The notes below the pieces were generated by a model. The model was given only the letters and a program-made list of their open reading frames with translations, was not told where the DNA came from and ran no database searches. Shown piece by piece: positions 1 to 6,957 of a stretch of DNA of 10,815 bases. Made by a program: the position numbers and the translations under genes. The DNA is from Erysipelotrichia bacterium. Its GTDB lineage: Bacteria > Bacillota_I > Bacilli_A > Erysipelotrichales > Erysipelotrichaceae. The stretch spans positions 1-10,815 of the forward strand of contig SABF01000031.1 in NCBI GenBank assembly GCA_009929095.1, given 5' to 3'. Each line of letters starts with the position of its first letter. Position 1 is the stretch's first letter.

Positions 1-1389
1 AGTCAGAACTCCCTGCACCGCCGGAACATTTGTCGGTCCGCCTGCCGCATCTGTCTTTGCCTGTGCAATTTTCGCCGATTTAGCGTTGGCTTCTGTCAGT
101 GCAGCGGCCTGCACCTGGATATTTCCGCTGAGATCCATAGAAGGATCATTGTGCACGGCTGACATATAAAGCAGGATATCCAGTGTATCACCATCAATCT
201 CGGGCTGCCCAAGCTGTCTTAATGAATCATTGACTGCAGTAAGAATTTTATTTTTTGCGCCTGCACGCATGGAATCCGTAACACCGAGATAGACAGAAAT
301 CCGATCCGCATAATTGTCCCAGGAGACGGATTCCAATCCCGACTCGTTGAGCTGCGAATTGGCAGATGACAGTATTCCATCGGCAATCTGCTGTGCACCG
401 GAATTCAATGCCGCGCTGTTTGCATTCAATGTGCCAAGACCGCCGGCCAGCTGTGAAGCACCGGACTGGAGCTGTGATACGCCATTATTCAGTGATACCG
501 TCGCATCATACAGTTTCTTTGATCCGCTGATCAGTTCATTGGTTGCGGACTTCAGTTCATCAAGATCCGTCATAATACCGGAAAGATCGGAAGTCTTCGC
601 TTCATCCTTCAGATCATCAATACTGGCAGAGGCAGTCATCAGGATGGTAGGTGTCTTGAAATCTGCTGTATCTGCCTCAATCTTGAATTCATCTTTCAGA
701 TAGGAAGATACTGCGGAGAGATCACCGGTCAGATTTGCACTGAGACATTTGTTCAATCCCGGCAGCAGCACTGCAGCGGCGATCTGATTGGACGCATCCG
801 ACTGCAGCATGCCATCCGCGCAGATGACATTTGTAAAACTGTCAGAGCTCATCAGAACACCTGCAATTACAGCAATTGGGGCGCATACCTGACGCATCAC
901 TCCGTCAACAGACTGTGTAGTAAATGTATTGTTGGTCAGCCTGATGTCCACGACAACATGACCGGACATGCCGACTGCCTCTTCTGCAGTCACTGGCTTT
1001 CCATCGATCGTATAGCTGATCTTCATCGCAATCGGTGCCTGCTGCATGGAATTTCCCCGGTAATAAATATCTTTGCCATTCGCATCCCAGGCAATCGTTC
1101 CATCACTGTTGGCTGTGAATGTTTCACTGCCCTTGATATTTTCAATATCTGTCAGATTTGTTCTGTCAGTAATTATTTTCTGTCCTGAATCGTTCCGAAG
1201 CCAGTCACTGACAATCGTACTGGTCATCCTGCCGGTGGTATCTGTGAAGACGTATACAGTCTCATCTTTAGTAACACCGTTCTTTTGAACTTCTGTATCT
1301 GCCGCCTCGGCATACACTGGTGTAAAACCGCTGCAGGATGCGATTACTGCAATGCTGATCAATGTGTTAATTACAGATCTTCTCTTCAT
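1..1389 (-). CDS. Exported YhgE-like protein with LxxG heptad repeats (partial, 3' end outside window)
   Basis: The frame is open from the start codon to the left edge (463 codons, no stop), so the C-terminus is missing. The first 27 residues form a signal sequence: basic MKRR, a hydrophobic stretch, then either a lipobox-like IASC (C19) or a VYA cleavage site (A27), so it is secreted or lipid-anchored. Residues 286-338 show eight exact heptads with L or I at 286, 293, 300, 307, 314, 321, 328 and 335, most followed by G three residues later. This is the LxxG repeat of YhgE/Pip-type proteins that accompany MMPL transporters, and probably forms an extended coil outside the membrane. The start at 1389 is chosen because GGAGG lies 7 nt upstream; the ATG at 1395 overlaps the transporter stop (ATGA) but is only 1 nt from the GGAGG. 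Co-transcription with the transporter is near certain. The substrate is unknown; transmembrane segments may lie in the missing part. Confidence 0.85.
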   Translation of the reverse strand, partial: MKRRSVINTLISIAVIASCSGFTPVYAEAADTEVQKNGVTKDETVYVFTDTTGRMTSTIVSDWLRNDSGQKIITDRTNLTDIENIKGSETFTANSDGTIAWDANGKDIYYRGNSMQQAPIAMKISYTIDGKPVTAEEAVGMSGHVVVDIRLTNNTFTTQSVDGVMRQVCAPIAVIAGVLMSSDSFTNVICADGMLQSDASNQIAAAVLLPGLNKCLSANLTGDLSAVSSYLKDEFKIEADTADFKTPTILMTASASIDDLKDEAKTSDLSGIMTDLDELKSATNELISGSKKLYDATVSLNNGVSQLQSGASQLAGGLGTLNANSAALNSGAQQIADGILSSANSQLNESGLESVSWDNYADRISVYLGVTDSMRAGAKNKILTAVNDSLRQLGQPEIDGDTLDILLYMSAVHNDPSMDLSGNIQVQAAALTEANAKSAKIAQAKTDAAGGPTNVPAVQGVLT

Positions 1390-1391
1390 TT

Positions 1392-3512
1392 TCATTCCTC
1401 CGTTGCTGTTTCCTTTGTCTTGTGATTACCACTTCTGTCTGTCACTTTATTTTTCAGTCTGCCCTTCCATGTCCACGCCATGACAAACCTGTCAAATACA
1501 AGCAGGAACGCCGGCAGGATGAAGATGACACATACCATGCTCAGGATGGCACCGCGTGCCATCAGTTTGCATAGTGAACTGATCATGTCGATGTTGGAAT
1601 AAAGTCCAACGCCATATGTGGCCGCGAAAAAGCTCAATGAGCTGACCAGTATTGACTTGGAACAGGTACTGCTGGCAACCGTTACTGCTTCCTTTTTATC
1701 TTTTCCGGCATGACGTTCAAACAAATATCTGTTCGTCATCAAAATAGCGTAGTCCACACACGAGCCTAGCTGCACGGTACTGATGATAATGCCGGCAATA
1801 AATGGCAGTGTGGTATTGGTGTAGTAACAAAGACCCATATTGATAAAGATGGCAAACTCAATGACACCGACCAGAATAATCGGAATTGATGCAGATCCAA
1901 ATACCAGAAGAATAAGCGCAAATATGATCCCAATGGATGCAGAATCCACTGCAGTGAAGTCCTTATTGGTCACGTCAATCAGATCTCTGGTACAGGGAGC
2001 TTCACCAATTAGCATGGAACCCGGATCATATGTCTTGGCAGCATTCTGCAGCTGCGATACCTGTGTGTTCACTTCATCGCTGGCAACCTGATACTCAGAT
2101 CCAATCAAGATCAGCTGCCAGTTCTCATTTACCATAGAATTCCTGATCTCATCCGGAATAACGGATTCCGGAACAGCCTCACCTTTGATGGTGTTGAGAC
2201 CAAGCACCCATTTCACGCCATCCACATCTTCCATCTGTGCGGTCAGGGATTTTACATCCTTGTCCGATACATCACTGCTCAGCATCAGCAGATGGATCGA
2301 ATTCATGTCATATTCATTCTTCAGTTTCTCATTGGCAACAATTCCTTTCATGTCGCGCGGCAGAGAACTGTCAAGATTGTAGTAAGTCCTGTAGTGGGTA
2401 TATCCATACATGGCCGGAACCATCAGCACAAGGAAGCTGATCAGTAACGCCTTGTAATGCCGGATGATGAATGGAGCCAGTCTTCCTATATCCGGAAGCA
2501 GCGGCCTGTGCTTGGTCTTTTCCAGCGGCTTATGAAATACCAGTATCATTGCCGGCAGAATTGTGATACAGCCGATCAGCCCAAACAGCACGCCCTTGGA
2601 CATGACAATGCCGAGATCCCTGCCAAGAGTAAAGCTCATAAAGCACAGCGCAATAAAGCCGGCAATGGTCGTTGTGGAGGAACCGGCAATAGAGCTGAAA
2701 GTAAGCTGTATTGCCTTCTCCATCGCTTCTTCCGGCGACTTGCCTGCATCTCTTCGCTCCATGTAGGAATTCCAAAGAAAGATAGAATAGTCCATCGTGA
2801 CACCAAGCTGCAGGACTGCTGCAATTGCCTTGGTGATATAGGAGATGGAGCCAAGATAAATGTTTGTTCCTAAGTTATAGATAATTGCCAATCCTATACT
2901 GGCAAGAAAGAGGAATGGAATCAGGAAGCTGTCCATGCATACGGACAGTGCCACTGCCGACAGCAGCACCGCAAGTGCCACATACGTCGGCGCCTCTTCA
3001 TCTGCAAGATTCTTTGTGTCCAGTACGACCGGTGTCATACCGGTTACAAAACACTGCCGGTCTGCAAGAGTCCTGATATCAGATACTGCATTCATCGTGC
3101 TGTCTGCTGAAGAAGTATCATTAAATATGATGAGCATCATCGTGCTGTCACCATGATTGAATGCATCGTAAACCTTCTGCGGCAGCACTTCTTTCGGCAT
3201 GGTAATATCCGCAACTGTGTCATACCAGATAACACGTTTTACATGATCCACCGCCTCAACCCTGGTCTTGAGAACTGCTACGTCCTTATCCGGCATCCCC
3301 TCGACAATCAGCATGCTGAAGGCACCGCTGCCAAACTCCTCTTCCAGGATTTCCTGCCCCTTCATCGTATCGATATTGCCTGGCAGGTAGCTCAATATGT
3401 CATAGTTCACCTTTGTATGTTCATACATGAAATACGAGGGAATCGCCAGAACCACTGCCAGGATCAATACCAATACTCGATGCTTTACCACCCAGTGAGA
3501 AAACTTCTTCAT
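1392..3512 (-). CDS. MMPL/RND family transporter, 706 aa
   Basis: Two-fold repeated RND topology: TM1 at about residues 10-29, an outer loop at 31-175, a TM bundle at 176-330, TM7 at about 352-372, a second outer loop at 373-520, and a second bundle at 523-678. Each half has the family's conserved Asp in the first helices of its bundle: D241 in MDYSIF and D587 in VDYAI, the expected proton-relay positions. The 706-aa length is typical of Gram-positive MMPL proteins that export lipids, peptides or drugs by proton antiport. The C-terminal tail from about 681 is charged and cytoplasmic. The start has GGAGG 5 nt upstream. The stop overlaps the next gene's alternative start, and a divergent TetR gene with two shared operator-like palindromes sits upstream, so TetR repression relieved by an effector is the likely control. 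The substrate cannot be read from sequence. Confidence 0.93.
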   Translation of the reverse strand: MKKFSHWVVKHRVLVLILAVVLAIPSYFMYEHTKVNYDILSYLPGNIDTMKGQEILEEEFGSGAFSMLIVEGMPDKDVAVLKTRVEAVDHVKRVIWYDTVADITMPKEVLPQKVYDAFNHGDSTMMLIIFNDTSSADSTMNAVSDIRTLADRQCFVTGMTPVVLDTKNLADEEAPTYVALAVLLSAVALSVCMDSFLIPFLFLASIGLAIIYNLGTNIYLGSISYITKAIAAVLQLGVTMDYSIFLWNSYMERRDAGKSPEEAMEKAIQLTFSSIAGSSTTTIAGFIALCFMSFTLGRDLGIVMSKGVLFGLIGCITILPAMILVFHKPLEKTKHRPLLPDIGRLAPFIIRHYKALLISFLVLMVPAMYGYTHYRTYYNLDSSLPRDMKGIVANEKLKNEYDMNSIHLLMLSSDVSDKDVKSLTAQMEDVDGVKWVLGLNTIKGEAVPESVIPDEIRNSMVNENWQLILIGSEYQVASDEVNTQVSQLQNAAKTYDPGSMLIGEAPCTRDLIDVTNKDFTAVDSASIGIIFALILLVFGSASIPIILVGVIEFAIFINMGLCYYTNTTLPFIAGIIISTVQLGSCVDYAILMTNRYLFERHAGKDKKEAVTVASSTCSKSILVSSLSFFAATYGVGLYSNIDMISSLCKLMARGAILSMVCVIFILPAFLLVFDRFVMAWTWKGRLKNKVTDRSGNHKTKETATEE

Positions 3513-3543
3513 TTCTGCCTCCGTTCAGCCTTGTAGATAAAAC

Positions 3544-3556
3544 TGACTTTAAGTCA
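3544..3556. promoter_or_regulatory. Operator-like palindrome 1 (TetR site candidate)
   Basis: TGACTTTAAGTCA is a perfect 6-bp inverted repeat around a central T. It lies just downstream of the predicted -10 box of the transporter operon, roughly at its transcription start, where a bound repressor would block RNA polymerase. It belongs to the TGACT-N3-AGTCA class seen upstream of many Bacillota TetR genes. Confidence 0.75.
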
Positions 3557-3563
3557 CTTTTCA

Positions 3564-3591
3564 AGTATATGCGAAGGCACCAAAAATACAA
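3564..3591 (-). promoter_or_regulatory. Predicted promoter of the MMPL operon
   Basis: Read on the minus strand: -35 TTGTAT (3591-3586), a 16-bp spacer, and -10 TATACT (3569-3564). Transcription would begin near 3557, inside palindrome 1. Palindrome 2 ends only 3 bp upstream of the -35 box. The -10 matches consensus at 5 of 6 positions; the -35 is weak. Confidence 0.55.
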
Positions 3592-3594
3592 TAC

Positions 3595-3607
3595 TGACTT
3601 TTAGTCA
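3595..3607. promoter_or_regulatory. Operator-like palindrome 2 (TetR site candidate)
   Basis: TGACTTTTAGTCA differs from palindrome 1 at one central position and keeps perfect 5-bp arms. The centres of the two sites (3550 and 3601) are 51 bp apart, about five helical turns, placing both on the same DNA face. This copy lies between the transporter promoter and the tetR promoter. Confidence 0.75.
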
Positions 3608-3642
3608 TTTTTATAAATATGTATAACCTGTACTAAATCGCA

Positions 3643-3648
3643 TATAAT
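3643..3648 (+). promoter_or_regulatory. Predicted -10 box of tetR (leaderless start)
   Basis: A consensus TATAAT sits 6 nt before the tetR ATG at 3655, so transcription would start at or next to the A of the ATG. No Shine-Dalgarno sequence is present in the preceding 20 nt. The -35 region at 3620-3625 (TGTATA) is weak. Confidence 0.45.
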
Positions 3649-3654
3649 GACGAT

Positions 3655-4248
3655 ATGGCACTGCTGATCGAAAAGAAAAAAGCCGAGAAACGAAAAAGGC
3701 TGCTGGATGCCGCATATGCCTGCTTTATTGAGGAAGGTGTGAGCGGAGCCAGCATAGCCAGAATCTGCGACAGAGCTGATATTGCAAAGGGAACCTTTTA
3801 TCTGTACTTTCGGGATAAAGACGATCTTGAAAAAGCATTGAACCTGAGACTGAGCTATGGTCTTCTCGAAGATGCGAGTCAGTGGATGGAGCAGAATCGG
3901 TCGGACAGTTTCACAGAAAACTGCATTCTTATGGCCGATCGAATCATCAGCCGTTTTGAACATGACAGCGACCTGTTAACCCTGCTCAGAAGAGAATTCA
4001 CCTGGCCGGCTTCCGGTGACGATATCCTGTTCTCGGATGACAGCCTCCTGCTGTCTTTGCGCACCAGCGTTGAACTGCATGCCAAAAAAACCAATCAGAC
4101 CATGAACCATCTGGTAAATCAGTTATTCGCCTTGACCGGAATGGTCGCTGCAGCTTCCTATTCTTCCATTGTTGATCATTATCCCTGCCCCATGAGCGAG
4201 CTCAGACCAATACTGTTTGACATCATCCGCCGAACACTGAATAGCTGA
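3655..4248 (+). CDS. TetR/AcrR family repressor, likely regulator of the MMPL operon
   Basis: A 197-aa protein with an N-terminal TetR DNA-binding domain. After a basic helix at residues 7-28, the helix-turn-helix at about 32-51 contains GASIARICDRADIAKGTFYL, followed by YFRDKDDL, the standard end of the domain. The remaining ~130 residues form the ligand and dimer domain and match no named subfamily by eye. The ATG has no visible ribosome site, but the reading frame around it is clearly the start of the N-terminal arm. The gene is divergent from the transporter operon and shares a 142-base gap holding two palindromes, so it probably represses that operon and may autoregulate. The effector is unknown. 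Confidence 0.9.
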   Translation: MALLIEKKKAEKRKRLLDAAYACFIEEGVSGASIARICDRADIAKGTFYLYFRDKDDLEKALNLRLSYGLLEDASQWMEQNRSDSFTENCILMADRIISRFEHDSDLLTLLRREFTWPASGDDILFSDDSLLLSLRTSVELHAKKTNQTMNHLVNQLFALTGMVAAASYSSIVDHYPCPMSELRPILFDIIRRTLNS

Positions 4249-4297
4249 ATCCGCACTGAAGGAACACTTGACGATTGTGCTACTATAACTGATGTAC

Positions 4298-4325
4298 AGA
4301 CGGAGAGTCATTTGCATCTCTGTCT
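4298..4325 (+). other. RNA hairpin between tetR and the GTPase pair
   Basis: Arms AGACGGAGA (4298-4306) and TCTCTGTCT (4317-4325) pair over 9 bp with one G-U, around a 10-nt loop, followed by T-rich TATTATTATC. It could be a weak terminator for tetR or a structured leader of the GTPase mRNA. The sequence does not decide between these. Confidence 0.45.
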
Positions 4326-4340
4326 ATTATTATCTAAAAA

Positions 4341-4361
4341 TGCAGGGAGAACGATCCTGCA
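4341..4361 (+). other. Small hairpin just ahead of the GTPase ribosome site
   Basis: TGCAGG (4341-4346) and CCTGCA (4356-4361) form a perfect 6-bp stem with a 9-nt loop. Its 3' arm abuts the AGAAAGG ribosome site (4361-4367), so it could influence access to that site. A short stem of this kind can also arise by chance. Confidence 0.3.
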
Positions 4362-4376
4362 GAAAGGCGATTGAAT

Positions 4377-5381
4377 ATGACAAAAGTAAATGTAGTATCC
4401 GGCTTCCTCGGAGCGGGCAAAACCACCCTGATCGCCAAGCTTCTGAAAGAAGTGTTTGCTGGAGAACGTGTTGTACTTGTTGAAAATGAATTCGGTGAGA
4501 TTGGCATTGACGGCGGCTTTCTCAAAGATTCCGGCATTGAAATCCGGGAGATCAACTCCGGCTGCATCTGCTGCTCACTGAGAGGTGATTTCCAGGAAGC
4601 ACTGAGAAAGGTGATCGACACTTATCAGCCTGCCCGTATCATCATTGAACCTTCCGGTGTCGGCAAGCTCTCTGATATTCTGAAGATTATCCGCAGTGTC
4701 GATGGCGTCGAGCTGGACAGCTACAGCTCCGTCGTTGATGCGGCAAGGTGCAAAATCTATCACAAAAACTTCAAGGAATTCTTTGACGATCAGATTTCCA
4801 CAGCCGCCTGCATCATTCTTTCCAGAACTCAGACCATACTCGAAGAAAAGCTGACGGAAGATATCGCTATCATTCGAGAGCTGAATCCCACTGCCCGCGT
4901 CATCACTACACCATGGGATGAATTGTCCGGCAATTCTATTTTTGAAGCAATGACCGGTGCCGGATCCGGATTTCCAAAAGACCTCGGGCCTCTGGAAGAC
5001 GATGAGGATGAGGATGAACATGAACATCATCATGAACATCATCATGAAGATCATTGCAAAGATGAACATGATCACGAACATCACCACCATCATCACCATG
5101 AGGGTGAACTCGATGCGGATGATGTATTTGATTCTATTGGCATGGAGACAGTCAGACAGTATGGCAGAGATGAGCTGAAGGAAATTCTCGCGAAACTGCC
5201 GGAAAATATCGTCCGCTCCAAGGGCATCGTTGAAGATAAGGAAGGCGGCTGGCTGTTCTTTGATTATGTACCGGGTGACTATAACGTCCGCAAGGGCAGT
5301 GCCGCTTATACCGGGCTCATCACGGTCATTGGCGAACATGTCGATGAAGCAGCAATGAAAGAACTGTTTGGGGTGAAATAG
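4377..5381 (+). CDS. G3E (COG0523/CobW-like) GTPase with CICC motif and His-rich metal loop
   Basis: A 334-aa SIMIBI-class GTPase. Walker A GFLGAGKTT spans residues 9-17, ENEFGEIGID 36-45, the COG0523 metal-binding CICC 63-66, and EPSG (Walker B region) 91-94. The usual NKxD base-recognition motif is replaced by SRTQ at 149-152. Residues 207-243 form an acidic linker rich in His: 17 histidines and one Cys lie between 215 and 241. The CobW C-terminal domain follows to the end. Family members are metallochaperones that insert or deliver Zn, Co or Ni by GTP hydrolysis; the loop suggests metal binding or storage, zinc being most likely. ATG 4377 is preferred over TTG 4371 because AGAAAGG lies 9 nt upstream and the family N-terminus starts there. 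The second GTPase begins 1 nt after the stop, so they form an operon. No Zur box was recognised upstream. Confidence 0.93.
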   Translation: MTKVNVVSGFLGAGKTTLIAKLLKEVFAGERVVLVENEFGEIGIDGGFLKDSGIEIREINSGCICCSLRGDFQEALRKVIDTYQPARIIIEPSGVGKLSDILKIIRSVDGVELDSYSSVVDAARCKIYHKNFKEFFDDQISTAACIILSRTQTILEEKLTEDIAIIRELNPTARVITTPWDELSGNSIFEAMTGAGSGFPKDLGPLEDDEDEDEHEHHHEHHHEDHCKDEHDHEHHHHHHHEGELDADDVFDSIGMETVRQYGRDELKEILAKLPENIVRSKGIVEDKEGGWLFFDYVPGDYNVRKGSAAYTGLITVIGEHVDEAAMKELFGVK

Positions 5382-5382
5382 A

Positions 5383-6327
5383 ATGCCAACTCCGGTTTAT
5401 CTGTTCACCGGCTTTCTGGACAGCGGCAAGACATCTCTGCTCATGGATACCCTGGATGACCCGCAGTTCATTGAAGCAAAAGCCCGAACACTGATTCTCT
5501 GTTTTGAACAGGGGGAAACAGAATATACTGAGGAATTTCTGGATGCTCACAGCGCCTTCATCGAATTCTTTGACTCCGCTTTGTCCCTGACCCCTGCCCG
5601 CATGCGTGAACTGGACACAGTCTATCATCCCAGTCAGGTATTTATTGAGTTTAATGGAAGTGAAAGCATTCCGGATTCTCTCTTGAAGGATATGCCTGAT
5701 TTCTGGCCGCTTGTGGAAGTGCTTTCCACGGTAGATGCATCAACATTTCAAAGCTATATTCAGAATATGCGAGGCATGATGTTTGAACAGCTGCGCTACA
5801 GTGATGTCATCATCATCAACCGCTGTACACCGGATATGTCACCGCGGATGATGCGCGGCACATTGAAGGCGATCAACCGCAGATGTGAAATCTACTATGA
5901 AGGATCCTTCGGTGAACCGGTAGAATTCAAGGAAGGAACCCTTCCCTTTGATATCAATGCTGAAGTTATCGATATCAGCGATGATGACTATGGTCTCTGG
6001 TACATGGATGCACTGGATGATCCAATGAAGTACGAAGGCAGAGAACTATGCCTCCGCGGCAAGTACGCCGAAAAGATGCCGAACAATTATAAGCAGTCCT
6101 TCATTCTCGGCCGTAGAGCAATGGTATGCTGCGAGCAGGATACCTCACTCTGCGGTATCACTGTTACCGGTGTCAAGATCAATGAGCTGACCTTCGGTGA
6201 ATGGGTCAAGGTACAGGGAAAGATCAAAGTCATGGACGGTCCTCAGGGGCAGAAGGCAATGATCCTCTATGCCGATCACATCTGGAAGTACAGCGGACCT
6301 GAAAATGAATATGTATCCTTTAGCTGA
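5383..6327 (+). CDS. Second G3E-type GTPase with C-terminal DUF1980/TIGR03943-like domain
   Basis: A 314-aa protein. Walker A GFLDSGKT lies at residues 10-17. CxCC is absent (the corresponding region reads CFEQGETEY), EFNG (89-92) stands where EPSG is expected, and INRC (145-148) replaces NKxD. There is no His-rich loop. From about 215 to 305 the protein changes to a small beta-rich domain with a GRRAMVCCEQD motif (C249, C250, then C257) and FGEWVKVQGK. This resembles the C-terminal domain of YcgQ/TIGR03943 proteins, which work with COG0701 permeases. The fusion suggests it couples a GTPase to a permease or metal-transfer partner not present in this window. Start: GGGGTGA precedes the ATG, which lies 1 nt past the first GTPase's stop. 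The DUF1980 assignment is from memory of the motif and is moderately sure. Confidence 0.85.
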   Translation: MPTPVYLFTGFLDSGKTSLLMDTLDDPQFIEAKARTLILCFEQGETEYTEEFLDAHSAFIEFFDSALSLTPARMRELDTVYHPSQVFIEFNGSESIPDSLLKDMPDFWPLVEVLSTVDASTFQSYIQNMRGMMFEQLRYSDVIIINRCTPDMSPRMMRGTLKAINRRCEIYYEGSFGEPVEFKEGTLPFDINAEVIDISDDDYGLWYMDALDDPMKYEGRELCLRGKYAEKMPNNYKQSFILGRRAMVCCEQDTSLCGITVTGVKINELTFGEWVKVQGKIKVMDGPQGQKAMILYADHIWKYSGPENEYVSFS

Positions 6328-6349
6328 GCAGGGATGATCCCTGCTTTTT
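6327..6349 (+). terminator. Intrinsic terminator of the GTPase operon
   Basis: AGCAGGGA (6327-6334), loop TGA, TCCCTGCT (6338-6345), then TTTTT to 6349. The perfect 8-bp stem begins on the last base of the gene's stop codon. Confidence 0.92.
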
Positions 6350-6355
6350 GTTTAT

Positions 6356-6379
6356 AAAAAAAGAAGACCGAAGTCTTCT
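6356..6379 (-). terminator. Intrinsic terminator of the mntP-like/tetR unit
   Basis: On the minus strand: AGAAGAC, a TTCG tetraloop, GTCTTCT, then a run of T (6362-6356). The hairpin begins on the last base of the tetR stop codon. It faces the plus-strand terminator just to its left. Confidence 0.92.
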
Positions 6380-6942
6380 CAGCTGCTGTAAGTTACAAAA
6401 TCGTAGAATTTGTGGCCCATCAGATCCAGCATCATCTGAGCAGCCTGCTTAACGCTCAAGGATCCTTCTCTCTGGAATACAAACACTTTTATGACATAAG
6501 ACATACTCTGCGCATAGTAGCCGGACAGAACCGCATCCGAATACTGCTCCAGGCTTCCCTGCCTTCGATACTGCCGAAAATACCTCTCAAACATCTGCTG
6601 AAGATTGCTGCGGATCATTTCCTCAAAACTATTCTGACCTGTCACATTGTAGGCAATGCGATAGAAGTCACGGTAGGAATCAACATTCGACAATGCCTTT
6701 TCTATCGTATCCCGTGAGCTGTCCCGGTTCAGATTATCCAAGCCTTCTTCCGCAAGATCGTGCATGACAATAGCGTTCAGGCAGTCATATTTATCATCAA
6801 AATAGTTATAAAACGTAGCACGGATTACACCGGTCTCGTCGCAGATCTGTTTGATGGTGATCTTTTCTATAGGCTTCTTCAGCATCAGCTCGCGAAGCGA
6901 CTCATAGAGTGACTCCCGCATCATGCCTTTTCGATTAACCAT
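6379..6942 (-). CDS. TetR family regulator, 187 aa
   Basis: The N-terminal HTH of TetR proteins is seen at about residues 28-47 (KITIKQICDETGVIRATFYN), followed by YFDDKYDCL. The C-terminal domain ends in a hydrophobic helix-rich stretch and resembles the short TetR C-terminal type found in small Bacillota regulators, without a firm subfamily. The ribosome site AAAAGGGG lies 7 nt upstream of the ATG. The gene follows the MntP-like gene by 15 nt on the same strand and is its likely operon partner, so it may control that exporter in response to a metal or small molecule. No palindrome clearly matching an operator was found upstream of the unit. Confidence 0.88.
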   Translation of the reverse strand: MVNRKGMMRESLYESLRELMLKKPIEKITIKQICDETGVIRATFYNYFDDKYDCLNAIVMHDLAEEGLDNLNRDSSRDTIEKALSNVDSYRDFYRIAYNVTGQNSFEEMIRSNLQQMFERYFRQYRRQGSLEQYSDAVLSGYYAQSMSYVIKVFVFQREGSLSVKQAAQMMLDLMGHKFYDFVTYSS

Positions 6943-6957
6943 GCTTCGCCCCTTTTC

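Noticed and set aside
314..703. 129-aa plus-strand open frame opposite the heptad protein
   Set aside because: It lies wholly over a longer frame with clear heptads and a signal sequence; Ser/Phe-rich and without family features.
4268..4289. TTGACG and TATAAC as the GTPase operon promoter
   Set aside because: Spacing is 10 bp, too short for a sigma-70-type promoter. Either box may act alone with a weak partner, but this cannot be decided.
4575..5339. 254-aa minus-strand open frame opposite the first GTPase
   Set aside because: It is the mirror of the His-rich GTPase; its poly-Met stretch is simply CAT codons read backwards. No ribosome site or plausible domain.
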